Source of the DNA: Streptomyces sp. AC555_RSS877
GTDB taxonomy: Bacteria; Actinomycetota; Actinomycetes; Streptomycetales; Streptomycetaceae
Reading direction: 5' to 3'
DNA length: 64,000 nucleotides
NCBI RefSeq assembly: GCF_019049245.1
Contig: NZ_JAGMUK010000059.1
Span: 138,808-202,807, forward strand
Shown: positions 1 to 9,485 of the stretch, piece by piece
Numbering within the stretch: the first letter of the stretch is position 1
Layout of the letters: every line of letters starts with the position of its first letter
Made by a program: the position numbers and the translations under genes
Notes under the pieces: generated by a model
The model's database searches: none
Seen by the model: only the letters and a program-made list of their open reading frames with translations
What the model was told of the DNA's origin: nothing

Positions 1-54
1 GAGCGGCAGCACGGGCAGGGCGAGCGGTGTGAACGCCGTGGACTCAGCAGCCAT
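1..54 (-). CDS. lon: ATP-dependent protease Lon, N-terminal end only
   Basis: Only the first 18 codons lie in the window; the gene continues past the left edge. The peptide MAAESTAFTPLALPVLPL matches the extreme N-terminus of actinobacterial Lon (endopeptidase La), a cytoplasmic AAA+ serine protease that degrades damaged and regulatory proteins. A GGGGAG ribosome-binding site sits just upstream of the ATG. A HAIR-like inverted repeat lies about 20 bp farther upstream, which fits the known HspR control of lon in Streptomyces. The call rests on a short peptide plus this operator and on kgd and a two-component system following nearby, as in S. coelicolor. Confidence 0.8.
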   Translation of the reverse strand, partial: MAAESTAFTPLALPVLPL

Positions 55-75
55 GATCTCCCCTTCGGCAGTCAA

Positions 76-96
76 GTTGAGCTATGCCGACTCAAT
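76..96. promoter_or_regulatory. HAIR-like HspR operator upstream of lon
   Basis: TTGAG at 77-81 and CTCAA at 91-95 are separated by 9 nt, which is the core of the HAIR element (CTTGAGT-N7-ACTCAAG). The left arm matches 5 of 7 consensus positions and the right arm 6 of 7. HspR represses heat-shock genes, including lon, through HAIR elements in actinomycetes. The site ends just upstream of the lon ribosome-binding site, so a bound repressor would block transcription from this promoter region. Confidence 0.75.
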
Positions 97-590
97 GCAC
101 GTGGGCCCCGGATTGTTCCCTGGGCCGCGTTCGCTCTGAGCGATCACTGGCCAACCTGCCTCTGACCAGGCATGTCCTGACGCGCAGACGACCGCCCCGA
201 CACCTCCGGCGGTCCCCCGTCGGCCACATCTCCCCCAACACCAGACCCACCCTCGACCTTCCCGGCACCGGTCGGGAACTCCGTCTGTGCTGACTGGACG
301 GACGGGCATCGCCTGGGCGCTGTGCCGAGACCGTGTACGGGTTGCTGCCGCCGGACGCGGCGACGGCATCGCCGTCGAGGTCACGCTGAGCTCAGCCGGT
401 GGACGCCGCGAAGGCAGGGTTCGCCCTGGAGGGGCCATGCGCGGCGCCCTGTTGCTCGCGAACGGTTGGCACGACCGGCACCTGCACTCGCGCGTGCGAT
501 GGGGTGGGGCGAGTAACGCGGGCGGCCGCGGCCCACGACATCCCGGAAAACCGGTTGCCGACACCCGCCCCCTGCCCCGAACGTCATCCG
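97..590. other. Intergenic region without a recognised gene
   Basis: The stretch lies between the divergent lon and GNAT genes. Open frames exist on both strands, but their peptides are arginine/proline-rich and look like non-coding high-GC sequence. No tRNA, terminator or other recognisable element was seen. Confidence 0.5.
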
Positions 591-1391
591 GTGACAGAGA
601 CAGCCGCACACACCCTCCTCGCCGCCTACGACGACGAGATGCGAGGCGCTCCCCCTGCCCCGCCCGCGGGAGTGACGTACGAACAGGACGGTCCGCTGCT
701 GCGGATCGTCGGGCAGTTCCGCGGGTTCGTCAGCGGGCCGCGTGACCTCGGTGTGGACGGCGACGCGCTGGACCGGCTGATCGCGCGGCAGCGGGACTTC
801 TTCGCTGGGCGCGGCGAGGCCGTGGAGTGGAAGACTCGGGCGCACGACATCCCGGCTGACCTCACCGACCGGCTGCGGGCGGCCGGGTTCGTGCCCGAGG
901 AGCGGGAGACGGTGCTCGTCGGACGCGCCGCCGACATGGCCGGACACGCACCGGCCCTCCCGGACGGTGTCACGCTGCGCCGGGTCACGGCAGACGCGGA
1001 CATGCGGCGGATCGCCGCCATGGAGTCGGCCGTGTGGGAGGACGACTGGAACTGGCTCGCCGAGGACCTGATCGGACGGGTCGCCGCCGCTCCGGACGAG
1101 ATCGCCGTGTACGTCGCCGAGGCCGACGGGGAGGTGGTCTGCGCCGCCTGGCTCGCCTTCCGCGCGGGCACGGGGTTCGCGAGCCTGTGGGGCGGCTCCA
1201 CGCTCGCCGCTTGGCGGAGGAAGGGCATCTACCGCGCCCTGGTGGCCGAGCGGGCCCGGCTCGCCGCCGCCCGGGACGTGACCTACCTGCACGTCGACGC
1301 CTCTGACGACAGCGCGCCCATCCTCCGGCGCCTGGGCTTCCACGCGGTCACCACGACTACGCCGTACGTCTGGTCACCGCCCGCCGGCTGA
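591..1391 (+). CDS. GNAT-family N-acetyltransferase
   Basis: A 266-residue protein whose second half (about residues 120-265) reads as a GNAT fold. It has a hydrophobic strand containing VVCAAWLAF, a glycine-containing acetyl-CoA loop around WRRKGIYRALV, and a C-terminal ARDVTYLHVDAS strand leading to RLGFHAV. The family transfers the acetyl group of acetyl-CoA to an amine; the substrate here is unknown. GTG 591 (VTETAAHTLLAAYDDEM) was chosen because the upstream in-frame translation is rich in Cys, Arg and Pro and looks non-coding; ATG 639 is an alternative. The N-terminal half may be a second, degenerate GNAT lobe. Confidence 0.75.
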   Translation: MTETAAHTLLAAYDDEMRGAPPAPPAGVTYEQDGPLLRIVGQFRGFVSGPRDLGVDGDALDRLIARQRDFFAGRGEAVEWKTRAHDIPADLTDRLRAAGFVPEERETVLVGRAADMAGHAPALPDGVTLRRVTADADMRRIAAMESAVWEDDWNWLAEDLIGRVAAAPDEIAVYVAEADGEVVCAAWLAFRAGTGFASLWGGSTLAAWRRKGIYRALVAERARLAAARDVTYLHVDASDDSAPILRRLGFHAVTTTTPYVWSPPAG

Positions 1392-1512
1392 CCCACAGTC
1401 ATGGAACTGCGGAAGCGGGACGACCGAAGGACGGCCGGGCCGACCCAGGCAGGGCGGCAACGGCGTGCGGTGCTCGGCGGGTGGCCGCCGTGGTGGCGAC
1501 GGGGTCGCCGCC

Positions 1513-2460
1513 CTACGCGGCCCGCGCCCGGTGCCGGCCCCGTACCACCGGCCAGGTCGCGATGCCGGTCGCCAGTGCGATCAGGTGGCCCCAGTTGGTC
1601 AGCGGGTCGGTGAACGCGAGCAGGTCCAGGACCAGTACCCCGCCGAACAGGGCGAGCAGGGGCCGGCGCAGCCACGGGGTCAGGAGTCCGGCCAGGGCGC
1701 CCAGCCCGGCGGCGACTCCGAAGCTGACGCCGTAGTCGAGGCGGTGCAGCGAGCTGTCGGGCAGGTGGCCGGCGAGCACCGCGAGGCCCACCGGGACCTC
1801 GGTCGCAAGGGTGGCCAGGACGTGCCCGAGGATGAAGACACCGGCCGTGCACAGCCCGCCCGTGCGGCGCTCCAGCGCGGTAAGCACGACCAGGAAGCCG
1901 ACCGCGTACGGCGAGAGGATCCCGCCCGCGATCCACAGCGCGCTGGCCGTCAGGACGAGTGCGGGCGTCTGCACCAGGTGCGCCACGTCCGTGCTGGAGC
2001 CCTGGTGGAGGGCGTGCACGAGGGCGGGATCGGCGTACGCCGTGATGAGTGAGGTGACGGTGAGGACCGCGGCGTAGCCGAAGGTGAACGGTGTCCCCGT
2101 GGGCGTGGGCAGCAGGCGCCACGGGCGGAGGCGGCGGCGGCTTTCCGAGGGCTCGACAGCGGGGGCCTCGACCGGCGCGACCGGCACAGTCGGTGCATCC
2201 GCCGCGTCCGGTGCATCCGGTGCATCCGGTGCGTCCGCCGCGTCCGGTGCATCCGGTGCGTCCGCCGCGTCCGGTGCGTCCGGTGCGTCCGGCACCTTCG
2301 CCGACGACCCCCGCTGGCACGGCATTCCGTCCAGAGACCCGGACAGGTCGGGCATGCAGGCGCCGTGGCGCGGAGGAGAGGGCGCTTCCGGAGGCGGAGG
2401 CGGAGACCCCTCCGCGGGCGCCGACGAACCCGTCGTACCCACCGTCGTCTTCCGTTCCAC
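1513..2460 (-). CDS. Rhomboid-like integral membrane protein with a repetitive N-terminal linker
   Basis: About 315 residues. The N-terminal 115 residues are disordered, rich in Pro, Ala, Asp and Ser, and contain a run of PDA/ADA tripeptides. The C-terminal 200 residues form about six hydrophobic helices. A YGVSFG motif (G-x-S) and a late NWGHLIALATG motif resemble the catalytic Ser and His of rhomboid intramembrane proteases, so activity is possible but unproven. GTG 2460 is preceded by AAGGAG at 9-nt spacing, whereas ATG 2355 lacks so good a site. The gene stands alone on this strand. The substrate is unknown. Confidence 0.7.
   Translation of the reverse strand: MERKTTVGTTGSSAPAEGSPPPPPEAPSPPRHGACMPDLSGSLDGMPCQRGSSAKVPDAPDAPDAADAPDAPDAADAPDAPDAPDAADAPTVPVAPVEAPAVEPSESRRRLRPWRLLPTPTGTPFTFGYAAVLTVTSLITAYADPALVHALHQGSSTDVAHLVQTPALVLTASALWIAGGILSPYAVGFLVVLTALERRTGGLCTAGVFILGHVLATLATEVPVGLAVLAGHLPDSSLHRLDYGVSFGVAAGLGALAGLLTPWLRRPLLALFGGVLVLDLLAFTDPLTNWGHLIALATGIATWPVVRGRHRARAA
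2191..2292. repeat. Minisatellite of eleven 9-bp units inside the rhomboid-like gene
   Basis: Eleven consecutive 9-mers of two types, CGGTGCATC/CGGTGCGTC and CGCCGCGTC, fill the stretch. On the minus strand they encode DAP and DAA tripeptides. Because 9 is a multiple of 3, changes in unit number preserve the frame. The two unit types alternate in a higher-order pattern, which suggests expansion by slippage or unequal exchange. Confidence 0.9.
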
Positions 2461-2734
2461 GGCGAGGCGCTCCTTCCGTCCCGCCCCACGTTCCGCGCCC
2501 CGCAGGACCGCTGTCTGTGACCGGCGCCACCCTGACGCCGATTCACAGCCACTTCTCGAAAGTTGGAGGCCGTCCTGCGCGCCTGCGGACGCCGTAAGAG
2601 CAACGGCCTGGCGCCATCGAGTCGTTGATCCTGCGCCTGCTGGATTTTCGTCAGGCCACGAGGTCACCGTCCGACGCGGTCCGCGCAGCGGAAATTCCCT
2701 CAACCCAGCCCCTCCCACCCGCCATGATGGGCCG

Positions 2735-3412
2735 ATGCCCACCTCGTACGACATCCCCCAGGTCCTGGACCGGCGCGAGGGTCCGCACGGCGAGATCGTG
2801 CTGCGACGGCACGGCGAGTTGCTGCAGATCATCGCCAACGGCTGCTTCCTGATGGACACTTCCGACGGCCGCTCGGAACGGCGGCTCATGGACGCGGCGC
2901 TGGACGCGTTAGGCGAGCGCACGGAGCCGAGCGTGCTCATCGGCGGCCTCGGCGTCGGCTTCTCGCTCGCACACGCCGCGGCCGATCCCCGCTGGGGCCG
3001 GATCACCGTGGTCGAGCGGGAACGCGCCGTCATCGACTGGCACCGCGCCGGGCCGCTTTCCACGCTCTCGGCACGGGCCCTCGCCGACCCGCGCACCTAC
3101 ATTGTGGAAACGGATCTTGTCGCTTTCGTCAATGAGACATGCGACACGTTCGACGCGCTGTGCCTGGACATCGACAACGGGCCCGGCTGGACGGTCACCG
3201 AGGGCAACGACGGGCTGTACTCCGCGGCCGGATTGGCAAGCTGCACAAGGGTGTTGAGGCCAGGAGGGGTGCTGGCGGTATGGTCTGCCCAGCCCTCTCC
3301 GGAATTTGAAGGAACCCTACGGAATGCCGGGTTCCGGCAGGTGCGTACCGAAGAGATCCCGGTTGCCCGGGGCGTTCCGGACGTCGTGCACGTTGCCGTC
3401 CGACCTGGATAG
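2735..3412 (+). CDS. Spermidine-synthase-like SAM-dependent methyltransferase
   Basis: A 225-residue protein with a class I Rossmann fold. The nucleotide-binding loop reads VLIGGLGVGFS (residues 67-77), the acidic end of strand 2 is in VVERER, and DALCLDIDNGPG follows. This pattern is typical of the spermine/spermidine-synthase-like family (DxDN), but the protein is shorter than true spermidine synthases and lacks their N-terminal beta domain, so a polyamine role is not established. Codon 59 is TTA (2909-2911), rare in Streptomyces and read by the bldA tRNA, so translation may depend on development. The start lacks a strong ribosome-binding site. Confidence 0.7.
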   Translation: MPTSYDIPQVLDRREGPHGEIVLRRHGELLQIIANGCFLMDTSDGRSERRLMDAALDALGERTEPSVLIGGLGVGFSLAHAAADPRWGRITVVERERAVIDWHRAGPLSTLSARALADPRTYIVETDLVAFVNETCDTFDALCLDIDNGPGWTVTEGNDGLYSAAGLASCTRVLRPGGVLAVWSAQPSPEFEGTLRNAGFRQVRTEEIPVARGVPDVVHVAVRPG

Positions 3413-3536
3413 CAAAGCCGAGGTGACTCCCCGTACTCTGCTTCCCTGACGCCGATCATTCAAGCGTCAAGCGCAGTCATGCGCAGACAAGGGATCACCC
3501 CACTGGTTCCGGAATTGCACACCTCAGGGGCGGGCG

Positions 3537-4274
3537 ATGGAGCAGACACACACCTCCCACAACGGCACGGCGACGACCCCGGGCGCGCAGCGACGGGTGC
3601 TTGTCGTCGAAGACGATCCGACGATCGTGGACGCCATCGCTACCCGCCTGCGCGCCGAGGGATTCCTCGTGCAAACAGCGGGCGACGGTCCGTCCGCGGT
3701 CGACACCGCCGAGGCCTGGCAGCCCGACCTGCTGATCCTCGACATCATGCTGCCCGGCTTCGACGGTCTGGAGGTCTGCCGTCGCGTGCAGGCCTCCCGG
3801 CCGGTGCCGGTGATGATGCTCACCGCGCGGGACGACGAGACCGACATGCTGGTCGGACTCGGCGTCGGCGCCGACGACTACATGACCAAGCCGTTCTCCA
3901 TGCGGGAGCTGGCCGCGCGCGTGCACGTCCTGCTGCGCCGCGTGGAGCGGGCCGCGATCGCGGCGTCGACCCCGCGCAGCGGGATCCTCCGGCTCGGCGA
4001 ACTGGAGATCGACCACGCGCAGCGCCGGGTGCGGGTGCGCTCCGAGGACGTCCACCTGACGCCCACGGAGTTCGACCTCCTGGTCTGCCTGGCCAACACC
4101 CCGCGCGCGGTCCTCTCCCGTGAGCAGCTGCTGGCGGAGGTCTGGGACTGGGCGGACGCCTCCGGCACCCGGACCGTCGACAGCCACATCAAGGCGCTGC
4201 GGCGGAAGATCGGTGCCGAGCGGATCCGCACGGTGCACGGCGTGGGCTACGCCCTGGAGACGCCGACGCCATGA
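3537..4274 (+). CDS. OmpR/PhoB-family two-component response regulator
   Basis: 245 residues. The receiver domain spans residues 20-135, with the acidic pair EDD, phospho-acceptor Asp in LLILDIMLPG, the switch Thr in MLTARDD and Lys in MTKPF. The C-terminal winged helix (about 145-243) ends in the family pattern RTVDSHIKALRRKI and HGVGYALE. The first 18 residues are a polar extension. The gene overlaps the kinase that follows by four bases (ATGA), so the two are translationally coupled. The target genes are unknown. Confidence 0.93.
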   Translation: MEQTHTSHNGTATTPGAQRRVLVVEDDPTIVDAIATRLRAEGFLVQTAGDGPSAVDTAEAWQPDLLILDIMLPGFDGLEVCRRVQASRPVPVMMLTARDDETDMLVGLGVGADDYMTKPFSMRELAARVHVLLRRVERAAIAASTPRSGILRLGELEIDHAQRRVRVRSEDVHLTPTEFDLLVCLANTPRAVLSREQLLAEVWDWADASGTRTVDSHIKALRRKIGAERIRTVHGVGYALETPTP

Positions 4275-5377
4275 GCGACGGGCCGGCCGCACCAAGACGC
4301 CCCGGGGAGTCCTGGGGCGGCGTACGCCCGTTCTCGATCAAGACCAAGCTGGGCGCTCTGGTCGTCATCTCGGTGCTGATCACCACGGGTCTGCTGATGA
4401 TCGCGGTGCAGACCAAGACGGAGCTGCGCTTCATCACGGTCTTCTCGATGATTGCCACACTCCTCATTACGCAGTTCGTGGCGCACTCGCTCACCTCACC
4501 GCTGGACGAGATGAACGCGGTGGCCCGCTCGATCTCCCACGGCGACTACAGCCGCCGGGTGCGGGAGAACCGACGGGACGAGCTGGGCGACCTGGCCCAG
4601 ACGATCAATCGCATGGCGGACGACCTGGAGGCCCAGGAGCGGCAGCGCAAGGAGCTCGTGGCCAATGTGTCGCACGAGCTGCGCACGCCCATCGCGGGCC
4701 TGCGCGCCGTTCTGGAGAACATCGTCGACGGCTTCACGGAGGCCGACCCCGAGACGATGCGGACCGCCCTGAAGCAGACCGAGCGGCTGGGCCGTCTCGT
4801 GGAGACGCTCCTCGACCTGTCCCGGCTGGACAACGGCGTCGTACCGCTGCGCAGGAGGCGGTTCGAGGTGTGGCCGTACCTGTCGGGTGTGCTGAAGGAG
4901 GCCAACATGGTCGCCTCGGCGCGCGCGGGCATCGCTTCCGGGTCCGGCAGCCACACGCGTACGGACGTCCATCTGCACCTCGACGTGTCCCCTCCGGAGC
5001 TGACCGCGCACGCGGACCCGGAGCGGATCCACCAGGTGGTGGCGAATCTCATCGACAACGCGGTCAAGCACAGCCCGCCGCACGGCCGGGTCACGGTCAA
5101 GGCGCGGCGCGGGGCCGCTCCCGAGTCGCTTGAGCTGGAGGTCCTCGACGAGGGCCCCGGCATTCCGCGGTCGGAGTGGCACCGGGTCTTCGAGCGGTTC
5201 AACCGCGGCAGCGTCAACCGTCCGCACGGTCCGGGCAGCGACGGCGGCACGGGCCTCGGTCTGGCGATCGCCCGCTGGGCGGTCGATCTGCACGGCGGTC
5301 TGATCGGAGTGGCCGAATCCGAGCGGGGTTGCCGGATTCTTGTCACCCTTCCGGGACTTCCATCTTTGCCAAGTTGA
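4271..5377 (+). CDS. Membrane sensor histidine kinase
   Basis: 368 residues. Two transmembrane helices lie close together near residues 28-48 and 55-75 with almost no extracytoplasmic loop, so sensing is probably intramembrane or cytoplasmic. A HAMP domain follows (about 75-130). HisKA contains the phospho-acceptor histidine in VSHELRTP, and the ATPase domain has NLIDNAVKHS (N box), DEGPGIP (G1) and GGTGLGLAI (G2). It should phosphorylate the response regulator encoded immediately upstream, with which it overlaps. The 280-bp gap downstream separates it from kgd. Confidence 0.93.
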   Translation: MSDGPAAPRRPGESWGGVRPFSIKTKLGALVVISVLITTGLLMIAVQTKTELRFITVFSMIATLLITQFVAHSLTSPLDEMNAVARSISHGDYSRRVRENRRDELGDLAQTINRMADDLEAQERQRKELVANVSHELRTPIAGLRAVLENIVDGFTEADPETMRTALKQTERLGRLVETLLDLSRLDNGVVPLRRRRFEVWPYLSGVLKEANMVASARAGIASGSGSHTRTDVHLHLDVSPPELTAHADPERIHQVVANLIDNAVKHSPPHGRVTVKARRGAAPESLELEVLDEGPGIPRSEWHRVFERFNRGSVNRPHGPGSDGGTGLGLAIARWAVDLHGGLIGVAESERGCRILVTLPGLPSLPS

Positions 5378-5658
5378 CGTAAAGTTCGAAGCGGAGCCAC
5401 AAGATCCACGGGCGTCCGTGCTGACGGACACGTGTGATCAGGCAGAGGCCCGCGCCGTTGTCGCGCCTGGGCCCGTTCAGCCCATCCCGGATGAAGCGGA
5501 ACCTCGCTTGTTTCCCGCCATTTCCACGCGTGAAACACGCTGTTCGATGTGACTTACACGACGATGGACGGACCCGGCCTGACCTTCTCGGTCTTGGGGG
5601 CGTAGCCTTTATTCCCGCTGTCCATCACCTTGTGAAGCGGAAGAGGGCGGTTGCCGCC

Positions 5659-8600
5659 GTGTCGCCACAGTCCCCCAGTAACTCGAGCATCTCCACCGAC
5701 GCAGACCAAGCGGGGAAGAACCCCGCAGCGGCCTTCGGTCCGAACGAGTGGCTCGTCGACGAGATCTATCAGCAGTACCTCCAGGACCCGAATTCGGTAG
5801 ACCGCGCCTGGTGGGACTTCTTCGCCGACTACAAGCCGGGTGCGGCCGCCGCCTCGGCTCCGGCGGGTACTGCGGCCGCGGGGGCCGCAGAGACCACCCC
5901 CACGGCCCCACCCGCGCAGGCCGCCCCACCGGCACAGGCCCAGGCTCCGGCCGCTCCGGCCCCCGCGGCCCCGAAGCCGGCGGCCGCCGCTCCGGCGCCC
6001 GCTCAGGCCGCCGCACCGGCGAAGGCTCCGGCTCCGGCCGCGAAGCCGGCCGCTGCCGCCGCGCCGAAGGCCGCGGCTCCCGCCGCGTCCTCGGACGGTC
6101 CGGAGTTCGTGACGCTGCGCGGCCCCGCCGCCGCGGTCGCCAAGAACATGAACGCCTCGCTGGAACTGCCCACGGCCACGTCCGTGCGCGCCGTCCCGGT
6201 GAAGCTGCTGTTCGACAACCGCATCGTCATCAACAACCACCTCAAGCGGGCCCGGGGCGGGAAGATCTCCTTCACGCACCTGATCGGCTTCGCGATGGTG
6301 CAGGCCATCAAGGCCATGCCGTCGATGAACTGGCACTTCGCGGAGAAGGACGGGAAGCCCACCCTCGTCAAGCCCGCGCACGTCAACTTCGGCCTGGCCA
6401 TCGACCTGGTGAAGCCCAACGGCGACCGCCAGCTCGTCGTCGCCGGCATCAAGAAGGCCGAGACCCTGAACTTCTTCGAGTTCTGGCAGGCCTACGAGGA
6501 CATCGTCCGCCGCGCCCGCGACGGCAAGCTGACGATGGACGACTTCACCGGTGTCACGGTCTCCCTGACCAACCCCGGCGGCCTCGGCACCGTCCACTCG
6601 GTCCCGCGCCTGATGCCCGGCCAGTCGGTCATCATGGGCGTCGGCTCGATGGACTACCCGGCGGAGTTCCAGGGCACCTCCCAGGACACCCTGAACAAGC
6701 TCGGCATCGCGAAGGTCATGACGCTCACGTCGACCTACGACCACCGGGTGATCCAGGGCGCCGCGTCCGGCGAGTTCCTGCGCGTCGTGGCGAACTACCT
6801 GCTCGGCGAGAACGGCTTCTACGACGAGATCTTCGAGGCGCTGCGCATCCCCTACGAGCCTGTCCGCTGGCTCAAGGACATCGACGCCTCGCACGACGAC
6901 GACGTCACCAAGGCCGCCCGCGTCTTCGAGCTGATCCACTCCTACCGGGTCCGCGGCCACGTCATGGCCGACACCGACCCGCTGGAGTACCGCCAGCGCA
7001 AGCACCCCGACCTGGACATCACCGAGCACGGGCTCACCCTGTGGGACCTGGAGCGCGAGTTCGCGGTCGGCGGCTTCTCCGGCAAGTCGATGATGAAGCT
7101 GCGCGACATCCTCGGTGTGCTGCGGGACTCGTACTGCCGCACCACCGGCGTCGAGTTCATGCACATCCAGGACCCGAAGCAGCGCAAGTGGATCCAGGAC
7201 CGCATCGAGCGCCCGCACAGCAAGCCGGAGCGCGAGGAGCAGCTGCGCATCCTGCGCCGCCTGAACGCGGCGGAGGCCTTCGAGACCTTCCTGCAGACGA
7301 AGTACGTCGGCCAGAAGCGCTTCTCCCTGGAGGGCGGCGAGTCCGTCATCCCGCTGCTCGACGCGGTGCTGGACTCGGCCGCCGAGTCCCGCCTCGACGA
7401 GGTCGTCATCGGCATGGCCCACCGCGGCCGCCTGAACGTCCTCGCCAACATCGTCGGCAAGTCGTACGCGCAGATCTTCCGCGAGTTCGAGGGCAACCTC
7501 GACCCGAAGTCGATGCACGGCTCCGGCGACGTGAAGTACCACCTGGGCGCGGAGGGCACCTTCACCGGTCTCGACGGCGAGCAGATCAAGGTCTCGCTGG
7601 CCGCCAACCCCTCCCACCTGGAGGCGGTCGACCCGGTCCTGGAGGGCATCGCCCGCGCCAAGCAGGACATCATCAACAAGGGCGGCACGGACTTCACCGT
7701 CCTGCCGGTGGCCCTCCACGGCGACGCGGCCTTCGCGGGCCAGGGCGTGGTCGCGGAGACCCTGAACATGTCGCAGCTGCGCGGATACCGCACCGGCGGC
7801 ACGGTCCACATCGTCATCAACAACCAGGTCGGCTTCACCGCCGCGCCGGAGTCGGCCCGCTCCTCCATGTACGCCACCGACGTGGCCCGCATGATCGAGG
7901 CGCCGATCTTCCACGTGAACGGCGACGACCCGGAGGCCGTGGTCCGCGTGGCCCGCCTGGCCTTCGAGTTCCGCCAGGCGTTCAACAAGGACGTCGTGAT
8001 CGACCTCATCTGCTACCGCCGCCGCGGTCACAACGAGTCGGACAACCCGGCCTTCACCCAGCCGCTGATGTACGACCTGATCGACAAGAAGCGCTCGGTG
8101 CGCAAGCTGTACACCGAGTCCCTGATCGGTCGCGGCGACATCACCCTGGAAGAGGCCGAGCAGGCCCTGCAGGACTACCAGGGCCAGCTGGAGAAGGTCT
8201 TCACGGAGGTCCGTGAGGCCACCTCGCAGCCGCTGTCCGCCGAGTCCTCGGACCCGCAGGCGGAGTTCCCGGTCTCCGTGAACACCGCGATCTCCACGGA
8301 GGTCGTCAAGCGGATCGCCGAGTCCCAGGTCAGCGTCCCCGACCACATCACCGTCCACCCGCGTCTGCTGCCGCAGCTGCAGCGCCGGGCGACGATGGTC
8401 GAGGAGGGCACCATCGACTGGGGCATGGGCGAGACCCTGGCGGTCGGCTCGCTCCTCCTCGAGGGCGTCCCGGTCCGCCTGGCCGGCCAGGACTCGCAGC
8501 GCGGCACCTTCGGCCAGCGCCACGCGGTGCTGATCGACCGGGCCACGGGCGACGAGTTCACGCCGCTGATGTACCTCGCCGAGGACCAGGCCCGCTACAA

Positions 8601-9462
8601 CGTCTACAACTCGCTGCTCAGCGAGTACGCGGCGATGGGCTTCGAGTACGGCTACTCGCTGGCCCGCCCCGACGCGCTCGTGCTGTGGGAGGCGCAGTTC
8701 GGCGACTTCGTCAACGGCGCGCAGACGGTCGTGGACGAGTTCATCTCGTCGGCGGAGCAGAAGTGGGGCCAGACCTCCGGCGTCACGCTGCTGCTCCCGC
8801 ACGGCTACGAGGGCCAGGGCCCGGACCACTCGTCCGCCCGCCCGGAGCGCTTCCTCCAGATGTGCGCGCAGAACAACATGACGGTCGCGATGCCCACGCT
8901 CCCGTCGAACTACTTCCACCTCCTGCGGTGGCAGGTGCACAACCCGCACCACAAGCCGCTGGTCGTCTTCACCCCGAAGTCGATGCTGCGCCTGAAGGCC
9001 GCGGCCTCGAAGGCGGAGGAGTTCACGACGGGCCAGTTCCGCCCGGTCATCGGCGACGCGTCGGTCGACCCGGCCGCGGTCAAGAAGGTCGTCTTCTGCG
9101 CCGGCAAGGTCTACTACGACCTCGAGGCCGAGCGTCAGAAGCGCGGTGTCAAGGACACGGCGATCATCCGCCTCGAGCGTCTGTACCCCCTCCCGGGTGC
9201 CGAGGTCCAGGCCGAGATCGCCAAGTACCCGAACGCCGAGAAGTACCTCTGGACCCAGGAGGAGCCGGCCAACCAGGGCGCGTGGCCGTTCATCGCCCTC
9301 AACCTCATCGACCACCTCGACCTGGCGGTCGGCGCGGACGTCCCCCACGGGGAGCGCCTGCGCCGCATCTCCCGCCCGCACGGCTCCTCGCCGGCGGTGG
9401 GTTCCGCGAAGCGGCACCAGGCCGAGCAGGAGCAGCTGGTGCGTGAGGTGTTCGAGGCGTAA
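5659..9462 (+). CDS. kgd: Multifunctional 2-oxoglutarate decarboxylase/dehydrogenase E1 with fused E2-like domain
   Basis: About 1267 residues, the length of actinobacterial Kgd/OdhA. Order: an N-terminal peptide with NEWLVDEIYQQYLQ, an Ala/Pro-rich flexible linker (about residues 55-145), an E2-type succinyltransferase domain with the catalytic-type TSTYDHRVIQG motif, then the thiamine-diphosphate E1 domains with VVIGMAHRGRLNV, VINNQVGFT and GDDPEAV. It decarboxylates 2-oxoglutarate in the TCA cycle and works with E2p and Lpd in the mixed complex described in actinobacteria. In relatives it is inhibited by the FHA protein OdhI/GarA. GTG 5659 (MSPQSPSNSS) matches the family start. A strong terminator follows. 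Confidence 0.95.
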   Translation: MSPQSPSNSSISTDADQAGKNPAAAFGPNEWLVDEIYQQYLQDPNSVDRAWWDFFADYKPGAAAASAPAGTAAAGAAETTPTAPPAQAAPPAQAQAPAAPAPAAPKPAAAAPAPAQAAAPAKAPAPAAKPAAAAAPKAAAPAASSDGPEFVTLRGPAAAVAKNMNASLELPTATSVRAVPVKLLFDNRIVINNHLKRARGGKISFTHLIGFAMVQAIKAMPSMNWHFAEKDGKPTLVKPAHVNFGLAIDLVKPNGDRQLVVAGIKKAETLNFFEFWQAYEDIVRRARDGKLTMDDFTGVTVSLTNPGGLGTVHSVPRLMPGQSVIMGVGSMDYPAEFQGTSQDTLNKLGIAKVMTLTSTYDHRVIQGAASGEFLRVVANYLLGENGFYDEIFEALRIPYEPVRWLKDIDASHDDDVTKAARVFELIHSYRVRGHVMADTDPLEYRQRKHPDLDITEHGLTLWDLEREFAVGGFSGKSMMKLRDILGVLRDSYCRTTGVEFMHIQDPKQRKWIQDRIERPHSKPEREEQLRILRRLNAAEAFETFLQTKYVGQKRFSLEGGESVIPLLDAVLDSAAESRLDEVVIGMAHRGRLNVLANIVGKSYAQIFREFEGNLDPKSMHGSGDVKYHLGAEGTFTGLDGEQIKVSLAANPSHLEAVDPVLEGIARAKQDIINKGGTDFTVLPVALHGDAAFAGQGVVAETLNMSQLRGYRTGGTVHIVINNQVGFTAAPESARSSMYATDVARMIEAPIFHVNGDDPEAVVRVARLAFEFRQAFNKDVVIDLICYRRRGHNESDNPAFTQPLMYDLIDKKRSVRKLYTESLIGRGDITLEEAEQALQDYQGQLEKVFTEVREATSQPLSAESSDPQAEFPVSVNTAISTEVVKRIAESQVSVPDHITVHPRLLPQLQRRATMVEEGTIDWGMGETLAVGSLLLEGVPVRLAGQDSQRGTFGQRHAVLIDRATGDEFTPLMYLAEDQARYNVYNSLLSEYAAMGFEYGYSLARPDALVLWEAQFGDFVNGAQTVVDEFISSAEQKWGQTSGVTLLLPHGYEGQGPDHSSARPERFLQMCAQNNMTVAMPTLPSNYFHLLRWQVHNPHHKPLVVFTPKSMLRLKAAASKAEEFTTGQFRPVIGDASVDPAAVKKVVFCAGKVYYDLEAERQKRGVKDTAIIRLERLYPLPGAEVQAEIAKYPNAEKYLWTQEEPANQGAWPFIALNLIDHLDLAVGADVPHGERLRRISRPHGSSPAVGSAKRHQAEQEQLVREVFEA

Positions 9463-9485
9463 CCGCTCTCGCAGGCCGTACGTGA

